Shown here piece after piece: positions 8,230 through 16,878 of a stretch of DNA of 64,000 bases. The position numbers and the translations under genes were made by a program. The notes under the pieces are model-generated. The model did no database searches. It was given only the letters and a program-made list of their open reading frames with translations, and was not told the DNA's origin. Origin of the DNA: Geminicoccaceae bacterium. Its GTDB lineage: Bacteria > Pseudomonadota > Alphaproteobacteria > Geminicoccales > Geminicoccaceae. The stretch is from contig JANQPX010000051.1 of the NCBI GenBank assembly GCA_028285265.1, positions 1 through 64,000 of the forward strand, written 5' to 3'. Within the stretch, counting starts at the first letter, position 1. The number at the start of each line of letters is the position of its first letter.

Positions 8230-9774
8230 GTGGCACAGTCACGACGGGTATTGATTTTGGGCGCAGTCCTTGGAACCTGCCTCCAAGGAACAGCCCAAGC
8301 CGCGGGCGGCGGTGGCGAACTTGTCGTCGTCGCCAATCAGGAACCGCAGTCGATGCAAGCCCAGGTGACTTACAAGGAGATCAACGGCGTCGGCTTGCGC
8401 AATGTCATCGAGAACCTGACGCGCATCGATCCTGAGAGCAATGAGGTCCTGCCGATGCTGGCGACGAGCTGGGAGCAGGTGGAGCCGACGGTCTGGCATT
8501 TCACGCTTCGCGAAGGCGTTTCCTTTCATGACGGTACGCCGCTGGACGGCGAAGCGGCGGCGGTCAGCATCAACTGGCTCTACGACCCTGAGAACAATTA
8601 CAGCGTGCGCGAGATGATGGGGCCGCAGATCACGGCGGAGGCGGTCGACGAAAGGAGGGTCGCGGTGATCACCGAAGCGCCCGATCCGCTATTACCGCGG
8701 CGCATCTATCTGGCCGGCCTGACTTCGGCGAAGCAAATCCTGGAGGATCCGGCGAGCCACGATGTCCATCCGATCGGCACCGGGCCTTACGTCTTCGACG
8801 AGTGGGAACAAGGACAGTTCTGGACCGCCAAGGCCAATCCCGACTGGTGGGGCAACGAGGCGGAAGACACCTATGGAGAAATCTTCTTCGACAGCCTGCG
8901 CGTGGTCTGGCGGCCGGAGCCGATCGTTCGCGCGGCGATGGTCGAGAGCGGCGAGGCCCATATCGCCATGTTCCTGACCAAGGAAGAGTGCGACCGGTTC
9001 AGGGCCGAGGACGGCATCGACTGTATCGTCAAAGGCTCCGACACCTTCCTGCAATTCCGGCCCGACTATCACGGCGCGCATCCGCTGATGGCAGATGTCA
9101 ATTTCCGAAAGGCTGTGTTCACCGGGATCGATTGGGAAGGCATTCGCGTCAACCTGATGGGGCTCGGCGAGCCGCTTGCCGGTCAGATGTTGCCAGCGGC
9201 GGCGACCGGTTTTCACGACGGCATAGAACAATACCCTTACGATCCCGAAGGTGCGAAAGCGATCGTCGACGATTTTAAGGCGAATGGTCAGGAAATCCCG
9301 ACCCTGTATATCGCGACCCGCATCGGTTCGACGCCGCGCAACGGCGAGATGGTCGAGGCGATGGGGGCCATGCTTGGAGCAGTTGGCATTCCGACCAGGG
9401 TCGCGGTCGAGGAGCCGGGCGTGTTCAATCCCTGGGCTACGACGAAACCTGATCCGGAGCGTTCGGGCGCTTGGCTCCACGTGCAGGCCAACCCGCTTCT
9501 CGACTACGGCGCGACCTTCGGCGCACATTATTCCTGTGACGGCATCGTCTCGGTCTTCTGCGATCCTGACTTCGAGGCGCGTGCCGCTGAAGCGGCATCG
9601 CTCAGTGGAGACGAGCGGCACCAGGCGCTGCGTGAGCTGGTGAAGGAAGGTCATGATCGCTACGTGGTCGGCGCGGTCGGTCTGCTGCAGCGCGCTTATG
9701 GCGTTCCCGAAGGCATGGAATGGGATTTCGGTCTGGATCACCGCATCATCGCCGTGAACATGCGGATGAACTGA
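8230..9774 (+). CDS. ABC transporter substrate-binding protein, family 5 (dipeptide type)
   Basis: Periplasmic receptor for a peptide, opine or small amine solute that feeds the following permease. Start chosen as GTG 8230 because GGGAGG lies 6-7 nt upstream and it yields a signal peptide (RRVLILGAVLGTCLQGTAQA then AGGGG); an in-frame GTG at 8194 is less likely. Family-5 features seen: RNVIENLTRIDPESNEVLPM, WHFTLREGVSFHDGTPL, and GTGPYVFDEW. 514 residues, normal for the family. First gene of a five-gene transporter operon. Ligand unknown; the adjacent catabolic genes suggest a quaternary amine or conjugate. Confidence 0.88.
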   Translation: MAQSRRVLILGAVLGTCLQGTAQAAGGGGELVVVANQEPQSMQAQVTYKEINGVGLRNVIENLTRIDPESNEVLPMLATSWEQVEPTVWHFTLREGVSFHDGTPLDGEAAAVSINWLYDPENNYSVREMMGPQITAEAVDERRVAVITEAPDPLLPRRIYLAGLTSAKQILEDPASHDVHPIGTGPYVFDEWEQGQFWTAKANPDWWGNEAEDTYGEIFFDSLRVVWRPEPIVRAAMVESGEAHIAMFLTKEECDRFRAEDGIDCIVKGSDTFLQFRPDYHGAHPLMADVNFRKAVFTGIDWEGIRVNLMGLGEPLAGQMLPAAATGFHDGIEQYPYDPEGAKAIVDDFKANGQEIPTLYIATRIGSTPRNGEMVEAMGAMLGAVGIPTRVAVEEPGVFNPWATTKPDPERSGAWLHVQANPLLDYGATFGAHYSCDGIVSVFCDPDFEARAAEAASLSGDERHQALRELVKEGHDRYVVGAVGLLQRAYGVPEGMEWDFGLDHRIIAVNMRMN

Positions 9775-9853
9775 TGCCTCTTTCTGGCAAGGTGTTCCCG
9801 GGGGCCTTCCGGGGGCATCTTGTCGGCTACATCGACCATCCGGGTACGACCAG

Positions 9854-10828
9854 ATGATCGCCAAGCTCCAAGGCGGTTATCTCCTGCGACGGGTTTTCTC
9901 CTCGCTTGTCATGCTGGTCCTGGTCATGTCGACGGTGTTCGTCGCAGATCGGCAGATCGGCGACCCCGCCCGCATGGTGCTCGGCAACACGGCTACCGAG
10001 GAGGACGTCCACGAGCTGCGCGAGCGCATGGGCCTGGAAGATCCCTTATGGGTCCAGTACCAGCGCTTCATCACCGGTATGGCGACCGGCGACATGGGCG
10101 AGACCTTCCGATTCGGCATCAGCAAGCCGCTCACCCATGGCGACATCCCAGACGGACGGGAGACCCTGCCGATCGCGCTCGACCGTCTGCCGGCCACGCT
10201 CCTGCTCGCCGGTGTCACCATCCTGTTCGCCGTTCTTGTTGCGCTGCCGCTCGGCATCTATGCCGCGGTGCGACCACGCACCCTTGGTGATCGCATAGTG
10301 AACGTCCTGTCGCTTGCCGGTGTGTCGATCGTCGAATACTGGTTTGGGCTGATCCTGATCCTGCTGTTCGCGGTCCAGCTCGACTGGTTGCCCACCTCCG
10401 GCTACGGCACCTTCTGGCACGTCATCCTGCCGGCGCTCGCCTTGTCCCTGCGGCCGATCGGTCGGATCACCCAGATTGCGCGCAGCTCCATGCTGGATGA
10501 GCTGGCGAGGCCCTATGTTCGGGCGGCGCGTGGGCGCGGCATTCCCATGTCGCGCATTGCCTGGATCCATGCCCTGAAGAACGCCGCCATTCCGATCGTC
10601 ACGACCATCGGCGATGAAACCATTAACGTGGTCACCGGCGTCATCATCATCGAGACCATCTTCGGCTGGCCTGGCATCGGCGCGCTTACCGTCGATGCTT
10701 TGGCGATCCGTGACGTGCCACTGATCGAAGCGACCGTCTTCGTCCTCGTGCTGATGGTGCTGACGATCAATCTGATCGTCGATCTGATATACACGTTGTT
10801 GAATCCCCGCCTCAGGTTCGGCAGATGA
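9854..10828 (+). CDS. ABC transporter permease, DppB type
   Basis: Inner-membrane permease of the dipeptide/nickel/opine importer class, 324 residues. An N-terminal helix (SSLVMLVLVMSTVFVA) is followed by the characteristic extracytoplasmic segment GDPARMVLG and ELRERMGLEDPLWVQYQRF, then five further helices. The EAA loop reads YVRAARGRGIPMSRIAWIHA, where the ATP-binding subunits dock. Its last codons overlap the next permease by 4 bp (ATGA). No unusual features apart from an extended loop at about residues 90-105. Confidence 0.9.
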   Translation: MIAKLQGGYLLRRVFSSLVMLVLVMSTVFVADRQIGDPARMVLGNTATEEDVHELRERMGLEDPLWVQYQRFITGMATGDMGETFRFGISKPLTHGDIPDGRETLPIALDRLPATLLLAGVTILFAVLVALPLGIYAAVRPRTLGDRIVNVLSLAGVSIVEYWFGLILILLFAVQLDWLPTSGYGTFWHVILPALALSLRPIGRITQIARSSMLDELARPYVRAARGRGIPMSRIAWIHALKNAAIPIVTTIGDETINVVTGVIIIETIFGWPGIGALTVDALAIRDVPLIEATVFVLVLMVLTINLIVDLIYTLLNPRLRFGR

Positions 10829-11766
10829 CGGCGAAGACGGACACCGAGACCGAGGCTGAAGTACCGGCCGAGACGCGCGAAGGGCGCGTGACCAGCTTCG
10901 ATCTTCTCATTGCACTCACGCGTGAGCCGATCGTGCTGCTCGCCGTCATCTTCCTCGTGCTCATGGTGTTCGCAGCGCTGTTTGCCCATTGGGTCGCCCC
11001 ATACGATCCACTGCAGCCCAACATCTTCGCTGGCCGCACGCCGCCGTTCACCGAAGCCGCCGGCTTGGGTGGCGTCAAGCAGTTCCATATCCTCGGCACC
11101 GACGCGCTCGGTCGGGACATGCTCACACGCCTTTTATATGGTGCGCGTGCCTCTCTTGCTGTCGGGCTGATCGCGGTCGTGGTCTCCGGCGTGATCGGCA
11201 CGACGCTTGGTCTGCTCGCCGGCTACTACGGCGGCCGCATCGAAAGCGTGATCATGCGCGCGGTCGACGCGTTTATGGCTGTGCCCTCCCTCCTGATCGC
11301 GCTGTTCGTGCTGTTCCTGATCGGCGGCGGACTACTCAACATGATCCTGATCTTCGCCTGTGTGCGCTGGGTGGTCTATGCCCGTCTCGCCCGCAGCATC
11401 ACGCTCTCTTATCGCGAGTCGTCCTTCGTCGAGGCGGCGCGCTCGATTGGTGCTTCCGATCAGCGCGTCATTTTTCGCCATATCCTCCCCAACATGATGT
11501 CGCCGCTGCTGGTATTGGCGACGCTTGAGATCGCCCTTCTCATACTGGCGGAAGCGGGCCTCAGCTTTCTCGGCTTCGGCCTGCAGCCGCCGGAACCGTC
11601 CTGGGGCCTGATGATCGCGCGCGGACGCGAATATCTGCGTGAAGCCTGGTGGATGATCACCTTTCCGGGCCTCGCGATTTTCCTCACGACGCTCAGTCTC
11701 AACCTCCTGGCCAACTGGCTGCGAACGGTCACTGATCCGGTGCAGCGATGGCGGTGGCTGCTATGA
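10825..11766 (+). CDS. ABC transporter permease, DppC type
   Basis: Second permease subunit (313 residues), pairing with the DppB-type protein. A charged N-terminal tail precedes the first helix (VLLAVIFLVLMVFAALFAHW), then the family segment LGTDALGRDMLTRLLYGARA and five more helices. The EAA loop is SSFVEAARSIGASDQRVIFR followed by HILPN. Ends with NWLRTVTDP as usual for DppC. Overlaps the next gene by ATGA if that gene starts at 11763. Confidence 0.9.
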   Translation: MTAKTDTETEAEVPAETREGRVTSFDLLIALTREPIVLLAVIFLVLMVFAALFAHWVAPYDPLQPNIFAGRTPPFTEAAGLGGVKQFHILGTDALGRDMLTRLLYGARASLAVGLIAVVVSGVIGTTLGLLAGYYGGRIESVIMRAVDAFMAVPSLLIALFVLFLIGGGLLNMILIFACVRWVVYARLARSITLSYRESSFVEAARSIGASDQRVIFRHILPNMMSPLLVLATLEIALLILAEAGLSFLGFGLQPPEPSWGLMIARGREYLREAWWMITFPGLAIFLTTLSLNLLANWLRTVTDPVQRWRWLL

Positions 11767-12758
11767 CTGTGGCACGGTCTGCCGACACTGATATGCCGGT
11801 CCTGGCGGTAGACGACCTCAGGGTCAGCTTCAAGACGCCCCACGGGCTCGTCCATGCGGTCAACGGCGTGAGCTACGTGATCCGCCCCGGCGACGCAGTC
11901 GGCATCCTTGGCGAGTCCGGTTCCGGCAAGAGTGTCAGCGCCGGCGCGGTGATGGGCCTGCTGGACAGCCCGCCAGCCGAGGTCACCGGTGCGATCCGTT
12001 ACCGGGACGTGAACCTCTCGAACGAGGTTTCCGGCATCCGCGGTGATCGCATTGCCATGGTTTTCCAGGACGCGATCACCGCCCTTAATCCAGGCCTTAC
12101 TGTCGGCTATCAGATCGGTGAGATTTTTCGCGTGCATCGGCCCGGTACGTCTTGGCAAGAGGCGACGGAAAAAGCGATCGGGCTGATGGATCAGGTCAAG
12201 ATCCCTTCAGCCCGCCAAAGGGTCAAAAGCTATCCCCACGAATTCTCGGGCGGCATGAGCCAGCGCATCATGATCGCCATGGCAATAGCACTCTCGCCCG
12301 ACGTCTTGATCGCGGACGAGCCGACCACGGCGCTCGACGTGACCGTGCAGGCGCAGATCATGCAGCTCCTCGCCGAGCTTCGCCGCGACACCGGCATGGC
12401 GCTTATTCTGATCACCCACGACATCGGCGTCGTCGCCGAGGCCACCGACCGGGTCATGGTGATGTATGGCGGTCGGATCGTGGAGCGCGGGTCCACCGTG
12501 GATATCGTTGCCCATCCTGCCCATCCCTACACTGAGGGACTGATGAACTCCGTGCCGCGCGCCGAGATGAAGCACGAAAGGCTGCACACCATCAAAGGAG
12601 CGCCGCCGGTCATGACCACGATCCCGAGCGGCTGCGCCTTCCACCCCCGTTGCGCACGGCGGAAACCGGTTTGTGAAGGCGAACGGCCTGAGCTTCGGAA
12701 CGTTATGCCAGGACGCGAAAGCGCCTGCCACTTCGCGGCGGAGGTAGTCGATGGTTGA
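11763..12758 (+). CDS. ABC transporter ATP-binding protein, DppD type
   Basis: Cytoplasmic ATPase of the importer, 331 residues. Walker A GESGSGKS, Q-loop region MVFQDAITALNP, signature SGGMSQR, Walker B VLIADEPTTALD, and switch histidine in LITHDIGVVAE. The C-terminal oligopeptide/dipeptide domain carries CAFHPRCARRKPVC, a cysteine cluster that in some homologues binds an iron-sulfur cluster. I start at ATG 11763 (ATGA overlap); ATG 11748 in the same frame would add five residues. Overlaps the next ATPase gene by 8 bp. Confidence 0.9.
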   Translation: MTVARSADTDMPVLAVDDLRVSFKTPHGLVHAVNGVSYVIRPGDAVGILGESGSGKSVSAGAVMGLLDSPPAEVTGAIRYRDVNLSNEVSGIRGDRIAMVFQDAITALNPGLTVGYQIGEIFRVHRPGTSWQEATEKAIGLMDQVKIPSARQRVKSYPHEFSGGMSQRIMIAMAIALSPDVLIADEPTTALDVTVQAQIMQLLAELRRDTGMALILITHDIGVVAEATDRVMVMYGGRIVERGSTVDIVAHPAHPYTEGLMNSVPRAEMKHERLHTIKGAPPVMTTIPSGCAFHPRCARRKPVCEGERPELRNVMPGRESACHFAAEVVDG

Positions 12759-13746
12759 CGCGGCCGATCGCCCCCTGCTTGAGGTCAGGAACTTGACCAA
12801 GCACTACCCGGTCGGAAAACGGGGCTTGCTCAAGGGCAGCGATGTCGTGCGTGCTGTCGACGATGTCAGTTTTACCCTTGGTCGCGGCGAGACGCTCGGC
12901 ATCGTTGGCGAATCCGGCTGCGGCAAGTCCACGCTTGCTCGCACGATTCTGCGCCTGATCGAGCCGACCGGCGGCGAGGCCCTTCTTGACGGTGATGACG
13001 TCTTCAAGCTTTCGCAACGCGACATGCGTCGCTGCCGGCGCCGCATGCAGATCATTTTCCAGGACCCGTTCTCAGCGCTGAACCCGCGCATGACCGTGAC
13101 TGAGCTCGTGCGCGAACCCTGGATCGTTTTCCCAGATGTTCTGCCGAAAAGCGCCTGGAAGGATCGGATCGCGGAACTCCTGACTCGCGTCGGTCTCGGC
13201 GCCGATGATGCAAACCGCTATCCCCATCAATTCTCTGGCGGCCAGCGTCAGCGCATCGGCATTGCCCGAGCGCTCGCTCTCAACCCGGAGATCATCATCT
13301 GCGACGAGCCGGTCTCCGCCCTCGACGTCTCGATCCAGGCGCAGGTCATCAATCTCTTAGAGGAGATCCAGCAGGATTTCGGTCTCTCATACATCTTCAT
13401 CGCCCATGATCTCTCGGTCGTTCGTCATATCTCCGATCGGGTCGCCGTGATGTATCTCGGCAAGATCGTCGAGATTGGCACTTGGGAGGAGATCTACGAC
13501 CGGTCAGCACACCCTTACACCCAGGCACTCCTCTCCGCCGCGCCCGTGATCAATCCGGCTGAGCGCCTCGAACGCATCATGCTTGAGGGCGAAGTCCCGA
13601 GCCCGATGCGCCCACCTTCTGGCTGCCGCTTTCGCACGCGCTGCCGCAAGGCAGAAGGTGTCTGCACCTCGGAGGCTCCCCTCTTGTCCAAACTGGGATC
13701 CAGCCATCGTGTGGCCTGTCATTTCGCCAAACCAGCATCAGGCTGA
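12751..13746 (+). CDS. ABC transporter ATP-binding protein, DppF type
   Basis: Second ATPase, 331 residues, last gene of the transporter operon. Walker A GESGCGKST, Q-loop IIFQDPFSALNPRM, signature SGGQRQRIGIARAL, Walker B IIICDEPVSALD, switch histidine in IAHDLSVVRHISD. The C-terminal domain includes GCRFRTRCRKAEGVC. Together with the other four genes it forms a complete family-5 importer with no missing subunit. Confidence 0.9.
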   Translation: MVDAADRPLLEVRNLTKHYPVGKRGLLKGSDVVRAVDDVSFTLGRGETLGIVGESGCGKSTLARTILRLIEPTGGEALLDGDDVFKLSQRDMRRCRRRMQIIFQDPFSALNPRMTVTELVREPWIVFPDVLPKSAWKDRIAELLTRVGLGADDANRYPHQFSGGQRQRIGIARALALNPEIIICDEPVSALDVSIQAQVINLLEEIQQDFGLSYIFIAHDLSVVRHISDRVAVMYLGKIVEIGTWEEIYDRSAHPYTQALLSAAPVINPAERLERIMLEGEVPSPMRPPSGCRFRTRCRKAEGVCTSEAPLLSKLGSSHRVACHFAKPASG

Positions 13747-13841
13747 CCATGTTCCACAAGAAAACCTCACCGCGATGATTTTGTGGGTTTGCACAACCTG
13801 GCTGGCTTGGTGGCGCCTGCGCGTGATTCAACACTGCAACC

Positions 13842-14320
13842 TTGCCGCCAGACATCCTTGGCTGGTTCATTGGCTATGCCGCCCTCAGTGCCCGCGGGCG
13901 ACCGTCGCTGTTCGAGCAGTTCTGCGACCTGGCTACGAACCAAGCCTCGAGCGTCACGCTCGCGCCCCTTGAGCCTGAAGCCCTCGATGAGATTGCGGGG
14001 CGTGTCGTCAATGCCTTGCGAACACCTGCCATCATCACCGATAAAAACGCTGTCGCTTGGCAAGCTCGCGCGTCGCCTCGGTTTCCCAGCGCGTTACCTA
14101 TCTGTGGCCGTCAACCATGTTCACGGCCAGAGCTTTTCCGATCTTGTTAACGCTATGCGAATCGAGCGTGCTCGGCCCCTTCTCGACCAAGAACCCGAGC
14201 ACGGCATCCTGCATGCGATGATGGGTTGGGCTAAAGCTCGAAATCCAACGGCTACAAGCAGTTCGCCCGCCATGCCGACTGCACGCCTAGGCAGTATCTT
14301 TCGAGACGACGTCATCCAGG
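13842..14320 (+). pseudogene. Frameshifted AraC-family regulator
   Basis: Three successive reading frames each carry part of an AraC-type protein. 13842 onward gives ILGWFIGYAALSARGRPSLF and ALDEIAGRVVNAL; after a shift near 14030 another frame gives LSLGKLARRLGFPARYLSVA and FSDLVNAMRIERARPLLDQE (the HTH domain); after a further shift near 14235 a third gives SSKSNGYKQFARHADCTPRQ. No single frame is intact, so it is non-functional or heavily mis-sequenced. It follows the transporter operon and may have been its regulator. Confidence 0.65.
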
Positions 14321-14448
14321 CGCTTAGGCAGCGGAGGGTGCGGATATGATTTGAGCTATCTCTGTTTCATGGCGCGATCTGAATGGTTCCTGTTAGCATG
14401 TCGGCCAATTCATTGAAGAGTTATCGTCGCTAGGGATGGGATTTGCAC

Positions 14449-15243
14449 ATGCAGGCTGTCGACTTTGTCGAAGCGGGATCGGGCCAAAGGGTCGTGCTGA
14501 TCCACTCGAGCGTTTCCGGTGCTCGCCAATGGCGCCGATTGATGGGCGATCTCGAGAGTCAATTTCATACGATCGCGGCCAATCTGCTTGGTTATGGCCG
14601 GACACCGGCCTGGCCTGCCGAGCAGCGTCAAACACTCGATGATCAGGCAGCACTCATTGAAGCCATCCTCCCCGATGACGGTTCGCAAATCTGCCTCCTC
14701 GGTCATTCATTCGGCGGTTCCGTTGCGATGAAGGCGGCAGCGAGGCTTGGTCATCGGGTCGATAAGCTCATACTCATCGAGCCCAATCCCTTTTACCTCC
14801 TGGATCTTCATGGATGCACCGAGGCTTACGCCGAGATCATCGATCTTCGCGACTGGGTCAAACAACACGGTGCCAAGGGCGACTGGCAGAAAGCAGCGGA
14901 AAGGTTTGCAGACTATTGGGGGGGCGTGAGCACATGGTCGTCCATGTCTGACGAACGGAAGACCACCTTCATTCAAGCGCTCAAGCCGAATGTCCACGAA
15001 TGGGATGCCGTCCTCGATGAACGGATGGCTTTGGACGCGTGGGCAGGCTGCTTGCCCGCTCAGACCCTGGTTTTGTCAGCCGAGGATACCGTTCGGCCCA
15101 TCCGCGAGATCATCGGATTGATGCAACGGGATTGTCCAGCCTGGCAATTCATTCAGATCCCTGAGGGCGGACACATGGCACCTTTGTCGCGCCCCGACCT
15201 GGTCAACCCGATCATTGCCTCCTTCCTGAATGGATCCAGGTGA
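14449..15243 (+). CDS. Alpha/beta-fold hydrolase
   Basis: Cytoplasmic hydrolase of 264 residues. Seen: HSSVSGARQWRRLM (oxyanion-loop region after strand 3), nucleophile elbow GHSFGG, acid residue region VLSAEDTVRP, and catalytic histidine in PEGGHMAPLSRPDLV near the C-terminus. ATG 14449 is preceded by GGGA at 7 nt; an in-frame TTG at 14443 is less likely. Stands alone, ending 10 bp before a convergent gene. Substrate not predictable. Confidence 0.8.
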   Translation: MQAVDFVEAGSGQRVVLIHSSVSGARQWRRLMGDLESQFHTIAANLLGYGRTPAWPAEQRQTLDDQAALIEAILPDDGSQICLLGHSFGGSVAMKAAARLGHRVDKLILIEPNPFYLLDLHGCTEAYAEIIDLRDWVKQHGAKGDWQKAAERFADYWGGVSTWSSMSDERKTTFIQALKPNVHEWDAVLDERMALDAWAGCLPAQTLVLSAEDTVRPIREIIGLMQRDCPAWQFIQIPEGGHMAPLSRPDLVNPIIASFLNGSR

Positions 15244-15253
15244 TTGACGGAGT

Positions 15254-16795
15254 TCAGAGCGATCGTTTGAGTTTTTCCAAGAAGAGGCCTGTCCTCCGCC
15301 CGACCAGGCTGAAAATCTCGTAGGCGGAAAGATCGGGTTTGACCCTGAGACCGTCACCTATCGCGGCACGGGCGGCATCCTGATCCTCGGCAGCAAGATG
15401 AACGGCGGCGAGCACGACGCGCGGGATATAGGCCTGGTCATCAGCCTGACAGGCTTCGAGCACGGCCGTTTTGGCGACATCGACCTCGCCGCGCTGCAAA
15501 TGAACGAGCGCGAGAACGGAGGCCCAAACGGACAGTCGCGCATCAACGGGACTGATAGCGATGCCGTGTTTTAGATTGTCGATAGCGGGGTCCAATTGCC
15601 CGAGCATGAACTCTGCCGATCCGAGCGCGGCGAATGCATGGCCGTTGGTCGGGTTGAGATCGATCGCCCGTTTGAGCATGGGCACGGCGCGCTCGGTCTG
15701 GCCGATATCGGCGAGTGCGCAGGCGGCTAGCGCCACGGTCACCGAATCCATATTGTCGAGGCGAAGCGCTGCCGTCGCTTCATCTGTGGCCTCCGAAACG
15801 AGCTCGTCGGACTTTCCAAGCAGCCCGACGCGATGACCGAAGCCAAGAATGAGCGCGAGGTGTGCATGCGCCAGCGCCAGGTCCGGCTCGATGCTGACAG
15901 CCTGCCGGAGCAGATCCGCCGCTTCTTCGAACGTGTCCTTATGCCAGCCCTTCAATGACAGGAGCCCGCTGGCTCGTAACAGCAACTGGCGGGCGCTGAG
16001 AGCGCTGCTGTCACCGCCAAGGCTTTTGAACATGGCTCGGACGAGCTGTGTTTCGAGCCGGGGAAGAATGCTTCGAAGCATATCATCGAGCGTCGTCGGC
16101 CCCCGGCCGACATCGAACTGCTGCGCCCAGAGATGAAAGCCGCCTTCAGTTTCGATCAGCTGCACATTGACGCGAACGTTGTCCGCAACGACCTGCAGGC
16201 TGCCCTCCAGCATATAGTCGACACCGAGATCGCGCCTGACGTCGGCAGCGCTCATGGCCCGCCCCTTGAGAGCGAAGCTCGTTGAGCGCGAAGCGAGAGA
16301 AAGGAGCGGCACACGCACCAGAGCGGTGGTCATGTTCTCCACCAGGCCATCCGCCAAGGCCTCCAGGTCCGACTCGGCCCCAAAGATCTGAAACGGCAGC
16401 ACGACCAGCGACGGCAGGGCTGCTCGAAGATGTTGTGGTTTCGGCGGGGGCGCGGCCGCTGCTTCTTGACCACGCCTCGCGACATCAGCGACGAATTGAA
16501 AGCCCCGCCCACGGACGGTGCGGATGAACCTCTGCTCCGTACCATCGTCGCCCAATGCCTTGCGTGCTGATTTGATGCCGCCGGCGATCGTCGCATCGGA
16601 GACGATCCGCCCCTGCCAGACGCCCTCGATCAGATCGTCCTTGGTTAGCAGGCGCCCCGAATTCTCGGCAAGGAAACGGATCAGATCAAAGACAAGCGGT
16701 TCGATCGCCAGAGGTTCGCCCGCTTGTCGAAGCTCGAAGGCGTCCGTATCGATTTCGAAATCTTCCGTGACCAGCAGCATGCAATATTCCGGCAA
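15254..16795 (-). CDS. Winged-helix (OmpR/PhoB-type) regulator with TolB-N-like and TPR domains
   Basis: One-component transcriptional regulator of 513 residues with no receiver domain and no clear transmembrane helix. Residues about 10-105 form an OmpR/PhoB winged helix (FELRQAGEPLAIEPLVFDLI, SARKALGDDGTEQRFIRTVR). Residues about 125-240 (LVVLPFQIFG, LADGLVENMTTALVRVPLLS, DYMLEGSLQVVADNVRVNVQ) match the TolB-N-like region found in adenylate-cyclase/CadC-like regulators. The rest is a TPR-type solenoid (AHAHLALILGFG, NPTNGHAFAALGSAEFMLGQ). Lies 83 bp downstream of the flavin monooxygenase gene on the same strand. Target and signal unknown. Confidence 0.85.
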   Translation of the reverse strand: MPEYCMLLVTEDFEIDTDAFELRQAGEPLAIEPLVFDLIRFLAENSGRLLTKDDLIEGVWQGRIVSDATIAGGIKSARKALGDDGTEQRFIRTVRGRGFQFVADVARRGQEAAAAPPPKPQHLRAALPSLVVLPFQIFGAESDLEALADGLVENMTTALVRVPLLSLASRSTSFALKGRAMSAADVRRDLGVDYMLEGSLQVVADNVRVNVQLIETEGGFHLWAQQFDVGRGPTTLDDMLRSILPRLETQLVRAMFKSLGGDSSALSARQLLLRASGLLSLKGWHKDTFEEAADLLRQAVSIEPDLALAHAHLALILGFGHRVGLLGKSDELVSEATDEATAALRLDNMDSVTVALAACALADIGQTERAVPMLKRAIDLNPTNGHAFAALGSAEFMLGQLDPAIDNLKHGIAISPVDARLSVWASVLALVHLQRGEVDVAKTAVLEACQADDQAYIPRVVLAAVHLAAEDQDAARAAIGDGLRVKPDLSAYEIFSLVGRRTGLFLEKLKRSL

Positions 16796-16878
16796 AGCTT
16801 TTGCCAGAGCCTACCTAGCAGCTGCCGGTCAGATCAAGCTGCTGCTCGAAGGTGGCTGCAACGCCAGGAGCGTGATCC

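Noticed and set aside
8692..9864. 390-codon minus-strand open frame
   Set aside because: Antisense of the solute-binding protein; it has no domain, and the plus-strand gene has RBS, signal peptide and family motifs.
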